DNA from: Balneolaceae bacterium
GTDB lineage: Bacteria; Bacteroidota; Rhodothermia; Balneolales; Balneolaceae
Direction: 5' to 3'
DNA length: 12,468 nt
NCBI GenBank assembly: GCA_007123985.1
Contig: SLGA01000192.1
Coordinates: 1-12,468, forward strand
The notes below the pieces were generated by a model that was given only the letters and a program-made list of their open reading frames with translations, had not been told where the DNA came from and did not search any database. How positions within the stretch are numbered: position 1 is the first letter of the stretch; each line of letters begins with the position of its first letter. The position numbers and the translations under genes were made by a program. This document shows positions 7,921-12,468 of the stretch, piece by piece.

Positions 7921-9023
7921 CCGCTTTTCCCCGATAGCAGAACAGATGCTTTTTTTACTGCTGCAAAAACCACGAACGTAAATGCTGCCGTTACGAGAAC
8001 AAACTCATGGAGCATCAGATCTGATTGAGTAAGTACAAATTCACGGCGGCTAATCCACGCCAAGGGTAAGAATAAGATCAGCATTACTCCTGTAAACAGA
8101 AAAACTGAACGATCACCCGATTTTGGTCCGCTAATTCTGGAAAATCTTGAATAGGCTGTTTTAAATGTTCTGAACAATTTATCCCAGTTCAGAAAAACAG
8201 CATACGCTAAAAAATTGGGTAAAAAGGCAATATTGAGAACTAACATTGTGGAAAAATGAAACACCACAGCAAGCCCCACAAACATCCTGAACCAACCAGC
8301 CTTTAATAGTGCGATTATAAATCCAATTTCGAAGAGTATTGTAAGCCAATCAAGAATTTCCCAGAAAATAACCTGATTGAACCCAACAGCCCAGCCTGCC
8401 AAAAGTGCCTGTCTCTCACGAATAAAAAACTGATTAAAAAGGTGCCCCTGAGTTGCTTGTGTTGCGGGGTCCAGCCAGCCACCCAATATTTTGGGGAAAC
8501 CGGCAGTAAACATCATAGCAGCGATGAAAAGTGCAAGAAGACTAAGGGGCCAACTCTCAGGTGCAGAAGTTCGTTTTTTTCGCCAGAAATCTACTGAATA
8601 GGCAACTCCCCAGTTGCTAAACGCCATTATTACGGGAACCAATGGAATCACAATTTCGTGATTAACTTTACCTACACTATATATAAAGCCCTGCAAAATC
8701 AACAGTGAAATGCCGGTGAGAATTGATGCCCATTTTGTATGGTATCCTGCCAACATTGCAAAAAGAGATACAATTAGTATGGTGTGGATAATTTGAAATA
8801 TTTCCAGTGAAGGAAACCCATCCAATAACCGCAACGGACCGGGAGGTGGAGAATAAAAATCAAGCGGAAGCGAGGAGAGAAAACCAAAATGTGCCATACC
8901 TGAGCCCGGTATCAAAAAAAGCAGAATAAATAGTGCAGTAAATATTCTAAGAAGTGCAAGCCCTTCGGCCGTAACTCTATAAGAATTGAATATCCAACCG
9001 TCAAAACGTTGCTTTAAACTCAT
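7917..9023 (-). CDS. HTTM-domain (vitamin K-dependent gamma-carboxylase-like) integral membrane protein (368 aa)
   Basis: Second HTTM-type protein, longer than its + strand counterpart by two extra C-terminal hydrophobic segments (about 307-323 and 339-357) after a basic linker (282-305). Family features in order: FYSPPPGPLRLLDGFPS (56-72), an SVGKVNHE segment with His122 followed by YSVD (142-145), TAGFPKILGGWLD with Lys178 at the position of gamma-carboxylase Lys218, and His256/Asn264/Phe267 in the later membrane helix. The NH...YSVD spacing resembles human NNH...WSVD, as far as I recall it. Membrane segments lie at about 22-40, 75-93, 100-116, 126-140, 159-176, 224-240 and 247-268. The start at 9023 is 3 bp after the stop of the small membrane protein at 9027-9503, so they form an operon. 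It is clearly diverged from the 298-aa protein. The chemical role is unknown. Confidence 0.8.
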   Translation of the reverse strand: MSLKQRFDGWIFNSYRVTAEGLALLRIFTALFILLFLIPGSGMAHFGFLSSLPLDFYSPPPGPLRLLDGFPSLEIFQIIHTILIVSLFAMLAGYHTKWASILTGISLLILQGFIYSVGKVNHEIVIPLVPVIMAFSNWGVAYSVDFWRKKRTSAPESWPLSLLALFIAAMMFTAGFPKILGGWLDPATQATQGHLFNQFFIRERQALLAGWAVGFNQVIFWEILDWLTILFEIGFIIALLKAGWFRMFVGLAVVFHFSTMLVLNIAFLPNFLAYAVFLNWDKLFRTFKTAYSRFSRISGPKSGDRSVFLFTGVMLILFLPLAWISRREFVLTQSDLMLHEFVLVTAAFTFVVFAAVKKASVLLSGKSG

Positions 9024-9026
9024 TAA

Positions 9027-9503
9027 TCAGAACAGTATGGTTATTCGGCCGCTTTCCAACGCCATATCAAGTTTTGCACCTTCATCAGTCTGCCGATAAT
9101 ATTCAGTGAGTTCAATGATATGCATGGCATTTGGGGTGAACCCTGCAATCTCCTCGGCTTTTGATTTGAGCCACGCTTTTCCTTCCTCTGAAATGTTATG
9201 AACGGTTTCTTCGTCTGAAAAATGAGTCCGCACAAACCCTGGTATTTGTGAGAGAGGTATATCAGGAAAAAGCTCCTGAGGCGGCATATCATGTGATCGT
9301 TGCCGGTGCAAAGTTTCTACATCAAAAATGGTTCGGGTAATTTCAAATCCATCATCATACACATACACGCTTTTAAATCCGGGAAACACAAATGCCGGCC
9401 AAGGTTCTGCATCGTAGTATCCAACTATACCAACAACCGCGTACTGCAATGGGAGATAAATCAGCAAGCCTATAAAAAGTTTTCGAATTCTGTTTTTTTT
9501 CAT
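9027..9503 (-). CDS. Unrecognised single-span membrane protein with E-x-W-P-x3-F-P-x-F motif (158 aa), partner of second HTTM gene
   Basis: Counterpart of the protein at 6551-7027. The ATG at 9503 is chosen because it opens with a basic stretch (MKKNRIRK) followed by a transmembrane segment (about 9-29), as expected for an inner-membrane protein. An in-frame TTG at 9560 would add 19 residues of unlikely sequence. The motif is Glu33-x-Trp35-Pro36-x3-Phe40-Pro41-x-Phe43, identical in spacing to the other copy. The soluble rest (44-158) is acidic, contains no cysteine, and has a helical part (100-120) and a C-terminal strand. No enzyme motif is visible. The stop lies 3 bp before the 368-aa HTTM gene. 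Outside the N-terminal motif the two small proteins share little I can align by eye, so paralogy rests on layout, motif and context. Confidence 0.78.
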   Translation of the reverse strand: MKKNRIRKLFIGLLIYLPLQYAVVGIVGYYDAEPWPAFVFPGFKSVYVYDDGFEITRTIFDVETLHRQRSHDMPPQELFPDIPLSQIPGFVRTHFSDEETVHNISEEGKAWLKSKAEEIAGFTPNAMHIIELTEYYRQTDEGAKLDMALESGRITILF

Positions 9504-9534
9504 CCTGCTGTATGTTGATTGGTTCCTAACCGGC

Positions 9535-9550
9535 TCAGAACTTCTTCTGA
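9535..9550. repeat. Perfect 6-bp inverted repeat in a divergent promoter region
   Basis: TCAGAA (9535-9540) and TTCTGA (9545-9550) pair exactly around the loop CTTC. It lies between the start of the - strand small membrane protein (9503) and the + strand glycosyltransferase (9630). It could be an operator or, in the - strand leader, a small RNA hairpin. It is short enough to arise by chance. Confidence 0.3.
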
Positions 9551-9560
9551 AGTGGCCCAA

Positions 9561-9587
9561 TTTGTGAGACGTAATTTATTATCTTTG
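9561..9587 (+). promoter_or_regulatory. Candidate Bacteroidota-type promoter for the glycosyltransferase
   Basis: TATCTTTG (9580-9587) is an exact match to the TANNTTTG -7 box of Bacteroidota. A TTTG at 9561-9564 could serve as the -33 element, but the 15-base gap is shorter than the usual 17-23. A start near 9593-9596 would give a leader of about 35 bases before the ATG at 9630. The -7 match is good; the -33 element is doubtful. Confidence 0.42.
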
Positions 9588-9629
9588 ACATGAAATTCGA
9601 AATTTATCGGTTCGATAACAACTTGCTTA

Positions 9630-10742
9630 ATGGCTTCTGTACTGCACTATAAGACCAAATTTCTGAACAGCTCGGAAACCTTTATTCACCGTCTTGTGAG
9701 CAATCATAAGCGTTATGATCCTTTGGCACTTTGTTACATAAAAAAAGATTTCAGTTCAGATATACCGGTTTATCAAGCTCCAAAAAGCAGCCTTAGTGGT
9801 TTAGTAAATAGTGCCTCTTTCCACCTAAACCGTTCTCTCCCGTTTTACCGAAGCACAATTCAGAAACTCAGACCAGATGTAATACACAGCCATTTCGGGT
9901 ATGATGCGTACAAACTGCTGGATATTGCACACTCTGAAAAGATCCCGCATGTAGTTAGTTTTTATGGATCGGATGTTTCAAGATTACCTCACGAGTTCGG
10001 ATGGAAAAGCCGCTATAAAAAAATGGCCGCTCTGGTATCGCATTTTATTGCCGCATCAGTATTCATGAAAAAACAGCTGATTGATCTCGGATTCCCATCA
10101 GAAAAAATCAGTGTGATTTATTTTGGCCTCGATCTCGAAGCTTTAACCTTCCAGGAAAAATCGTTCGGCGATCTGAATATTCTTATGGCCGGCCGCCTTG
10201 TTGAAAAAAAGGGATTTGAATACGCATTAAAAGCAATTTCTATGTTAAAATTGCGCGGAATAGAGATTCCCATAACCCTCTTTGGTGACGGACCATTAAT
10301 GCATTCTTTAAAAAAGCTGGCATCTGATTCGGGAATTGAAAATCAGGTGCATTTCAGAGGATTTCAACCAGTTTCGGAGATCCTCAAAGCTCACAGTAAT
10401 CATTCCCTGTTTCTGGCCCCGAGTGTAACCGCATCAGACGGTGATATGGAAGGACTCCCCAATACGATATTGGAAGCGATGGCAAAAGGCACACCGGTTA
10501 TAGCAACTGAACATGCCGCCATACCTGAAGCTCTTACCCATCAAGAGTCGGGTTTTCTTGTTGAAGAGAGAAATTCGATTGCCATTGCAAACTGCATCGA
10601 AAAAGTGATCCGGAAAAGGCATCAACTGATTGAAGTAGCGAAAAATGCACGCATAAAAGTTGAAGAATCCTTCACGGTTCAAAACATGGTGCAGCAAGTT
10701 GAAAAAGTTTATGACCTGGCAAGATCACTGTTTAAAAGGTAA
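9630..10742 (+). CDS. GT4-family glycosyltransferase (370 aa)
   Basis: Cytoplasmic, GT-B-fold retaining glycosyltransferase that adds a sugar from a nucleotide donor to a growing surface polysaccharide or lipid-linked acceptor. The N-terminal acceptor domain has SSETFIHRLV (14-23), typical of the WcaL/AmsK-like group, HSHFG (86-90) and SFYGSDVSRLP (110-120). The donor domain begins near 182 with AGRLVEKKGF (187-196), then FGDGP (218-222) and the E-x7-E motif Glu274/Glu282 in EGLPNTILE, followed by GTPVIATEHAAIPE (287-300) and SGFLV. Length and motifs are complete. The ATG at 9630 is the first possible start after an in-frame stop at 9591-9593; no Shine-Dalgarno sequence is visible. It stands alone on the + strand, 3 bp tail to tail from the flippase gene. 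The sugar and acceptor cannot be read from the sequence. Confidence 0.92.
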   Translation: MASVLHYKTKFLNSSETFIHRLVSNHKRYDPLALCYIKKDFSSDIPVYQAPKSSLSGLVNSASFHLNRSLPFYRSTIQKLRPDVIHSHFGYDAYKLLDIAHSEKIPHVVSFYGSDVSRLPHEFGWKSRYKKMAALVSHFIAASVFMKKQLIDLGFPSEKISVIYFGLDLEALTFQEKSFGDLNILMAGRLVEKKGFEYALKAISMLKLRGIEIPITLFGDGPLMHSLKKLASDSGIENQVHFRGFQPVSEILKAHSNHSLFLAPSVTASDGDMEGLPNTILEAMAKGTPVIATEHAAIPEALTHQESGFLVEERNSIAIANCIEKVIRKRHQLIEVAKNARIKVEESFTVQNMVQQVEKVYDLARSLFKR

Positions 10743-10745
10743 ATA

Positions 10746-12260
10746 TTATCTCAAAAATTTCAACGATAACCACTCTCTGAGTTTCTTCCAATCGTCCCGT
10801 GAAATGACCCCGATTTTAGTCGCTGCAACAGCGAAAAGAATAAAAAATGTGCCAAGACTGAAAATAAGTCCAAACAGTTCACTTTCAGCAGGTATGAACT
10901 GTACCCTGGTGTACCAAACCGGCAGTGCAGCTGCAAAAGCAATTGCCAGCACTTTTGTGTAGAATGGGAAAGGCAAAACTTTTCGGGCGGGAAGCTGCAT
11001 ATGTCCCCCAATCCGCCTAAGAGTGATTATCCAATTGTAAAAGTTGGCTATAAATGTACCCGCGGCTGTACCAACTATCCCAAAATAGATCGTCAGTGGA
11101 ATACTTAATATGATATTTGCCAGTACCAAATTGAGGCTCAGATAGAAAACACCTTTTGTATCACCAAATGCCTGCAGAATACTCCCATAGTTGGTTACTC
11201 TTAGCAATACAATCAGGTTAAAGATCTGAAATGGAATAACCGAATTACGATATTCTGTCCCCTCTGATTCTGCAACTATTGCAATCAAATCCGATGCAAT
11301 GATAATTGATGCAACAGTAAGTGGCACTACGAGCAGGCTCACTTTCTCAACACCCTTGTACCATAAAGCGAGCAATTCTGCCTTTTTTCCTTCAAGGCTA
11401 TACGCTACATATCTGCTAATGAGTACCGTTCCTACTGCAAACGGTATTACCCTGATAACTGGCACCTCCTGTGCTCCAACTGTATACTCAGCATAAGCGG
11501 TAGCCGGGAGTAAAACAGACACAACGAACTTATCGGTGTATCGATTTATCTTATTCACCAGCGATGAAAGTCCCAGTGGGATTGCAAAATCCGTTTGCTG
11601 TTTAACGGTTATCTCTGAATCAGCCATTTTACCTTCCGGAAGAACCATATTCATCCAAATCCAGGATCCGATAAACCGGATGATGGCGTAAAACATGAGG
11701 CCGTATATAGCTGCTTCGAGGCCAAATCCCAAAGCCAACGGCCCAACAAGGCACACCAAAGTTAACATGCTGGTAATCATTTCGTACCAGGCAGAATCTT
11801 TTTGGCGATCTAAGGCAAGCAGAATATTTGTTACCGGCCAGGTTGGTATTTCCAACAGAACCACCAGTGCCATAAATGGCAAGAGGTACTGAATTTGTGC
11901 GATACTTTCAGAATCCCATTGAGGGAGTATAGCAGGTACTATCTGACTTATTACCAGTACAATGATGCCCGCAATAAGTGCTGTGGCACCAAGAATGGCT
12001 GTGGTCTGAAGAACAAATCCGCGTTTTGCGCTACCGGATACTCTTTCAAAAAAGTAAAACACACTATCAGGAAAACCCAGAGTCGCTACATTTCTTGCAA
12101 TCTCGTGAATCATCAACAGATAACCGATAATGGCAAAATCGGTTTTAGAAAGGATTTGGATAGTAGCAATTACAATAGCAAGATCAATAACAGTAGTTAT
12201 AATTCTTGCAAAAACAACAACACCGGTCTTCTCTGTAAGGTTTGCTGATCTACCTGGCAT
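10746..12260 (-). CDS. Wzx-type oligosaccharide flippase, MOP superfamily (504 aa)
   Basis: Inner-membrane transporter of the polysaccharide flippase family, expected to move undecaprenyl-linked oligosaccharide units to the periplasmic face. The protein is hydrophobic almost throughout, with about 12-14 membrane segments and short basic loops. It opens with the family-typical first helix containing VVVFARIITTVIDLAIV (14-30), followed by ILSKTDFAIIGY and a GFPDSVFYFF segment. In the second half, INRYTDKFVVSVLLPA (positively charged helix entrance) and FGIVGTAAGTFIANF are characteristic. The ATG at 12260 lies inside the end of the upstream glycosyltransferase (11-bp overlap), so the two are cotranscribed. 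The TAA stop is 3 bp from the convergent glycosyltransferase stop, leaving no space for separate terminators. An O-antigen, capsule or exopolysaccharide role is inferred from neighbours; the substrate is unknown. Confidence 0.9.
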   Translation of the reverse strand: MPGRSANLTEKTGVVVFARIITTVIDLAIVIATIQILSKTDFAIIGYLLMIHEIARNVATLGFPDSVFYFFERVSGSAKRGFVLQTTAILGATALIAGIIVLVISQIVPAILPQWDSESIAQIQYLLPFMALVVLLEIPTWPVTNILLALDRQKDSAWYEMITSMLTLVCLVGPLALGFGLEAAIYGLMFYAIIRFIGSWIWMNMVLPEGKMADSEITVKQQTDFAIPLGLSSLVNKINRYTDKFVVSVLLPATAYAEYTVGAQEVPVIRVIPFAVGTVLISRYVAYSLEGKKAELLALWYKGVEKVSLLVVPLTVASIIIASDLIAIVAESEGTEYRNSVIPFQIFNLIVLLRVTNYGSILQAFGDTKGVFYLSLNLVLANIILSIPLTIYFGIVGTAAGTFIANFYNWIITLRRIGGHMQLPARKVLPFPFYTKVLAIAFAAALPVWYTRVQFIPAESELFGLIFSLGTFFILFAVAATKIGVISRDDWKKLREWLSLKFLR

Positions 12261-12468
12261 TTGCTAATAATTCATCAAAAACGGCAGCGAGTTGTCTGGT
12301 GGTTTGTCTGGCTTCGTAGATTCCTCGGTCAGGTAACTCAGATTCGGGCATAAACAGTGAGTTATCCCTTTTTTCCTTCTCCTTCGAAAATGTTTCCAGC
12401 AAGGCTGCTATCTCCATCTTTTCACCCGGATGTACCTGTACACCTGCTTTGCTTCTCATTATAATATC
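12250..12468 (-). CDS. C-terminal end of a GT4-type glycosyltransferase (start outside window)
   Basis: Only the last 72 codons and the TAG stop are present; the frame is open to the window edge, so the ATG at 12459 is internal. The visible end reads as the tail of a group 1 (GT4) transferase: DIIMRSKAGVQVHPGE corresponds to the usual 'sGAGvvvppGd' strand and loop of the donor domain, followed by a helix (MEIAALLETF), a charged stretch, an EARQ segment and the final helix QLAAVFDELLANAR, the standard C-terminal helix of this family. The catalytic part is not in view. It overlaps the flippase start by 11 bp, indicating an operon with it. Family call rests on this short stretch only. Confidence 0.68.
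   Translation of the reverse strand, partial: DIIMRSKAGVQVHPGEKMEIAALLETFSKEKEKRDNSLFMPESELPDRGIYEARQTTRQLAAVFDELLANAR

Noticed and set aside
9504..9560. N-terminal extension of the - strand 158-aa protein to a TTG at 9560
   Set aside because: It needs a rare TTG start and adds a polar stretch without family character, while the ATG at 9503 opens with a normal basic region followed by the membrane span and gives the same length as the + strand counterpart.
9590..9652. 20-codon ORF starting at the ATG at 9590, overlapping the glycosyltransferase start, as a leader peptide
   Set aside because: Composition is unremarkable, there is no run of a single amino acid or attenuator structure, and it sits almost on the predicted transcription start.

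Overview
The window is a stretch of ordinary chromosome from a Gram-negative bacterium, most likely of the Bacteroidota/Balneolota group. Three things support this. The G+C content is moderate to low. None of the gene starts has a convincing Shine-Dalgarno sequence. One upstream region carries a TANNTTTG-type -7 box. The cell clearly has an envelope to maintain: there is a periplasmic HtrA protease, a lipoprotein, an RND exporter and polysaccharide genes. The phylum assignment is an inference, not a measurement. I see no tRNA, rRNA, CRISPR array, insertion sequence or phage gene.

Left part (1-6334). The 3' part of a PLP-dependent beta-eliminating lyase (tyrosine phenol-lyase/tryptophanase family) enters on the + strand. 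It meets, tail to tail, a compact four-gene - strand operon read 6334 to 1019: an MMPL/RND exporter, recO, an HtrA-type protease with two PDZ domains, and an LPP20-like lipoprotein. Its junctions are 0 bp, a 4-bp ATGA overlap and 10 bp, so the four genes are very probably one transcript. Three of the four products act at the envelope; RecO, a recombination mediator, is the exception.

Middle part (6335-9629). After a 216-bp divergent spacer comes the most unusual region. A + strand pair (a 158-aa single-span protein and a 298-aa HTTM/gamma-carboxylase-like membrane protein) faces a - strand pair of the same make-up (a 158-aa single-span protein and a 368-aa HTTM-like protein). The two HTTM genes overlap by 4 bp at their stop codons. 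Both small proteins carry the same motif, E-x-W-P-x3-[FY]-P-x-F, just after the membrane span. Both HTTM proteins keep a lysine and histidines that, from memory of the family, line up with important positions of human vitamin K-dependent gamma-carboxylase. I know of no function for this two-gene cassette, and it is the best candidate here for an undescribed system.

Right part (9630-12468). This is the edge of a cell-surface polysaccharide locus: a GT4 glycosyltransferase (+), a Wzx-type flippase (-), and the C-terminal end of a second GT4-type glycosyltransferase (-) that overlaps the flippase by 11 bp and runs out of the window. The flippase would move lipid-linked oligosaccharide built by such transferases across the inner membrane.
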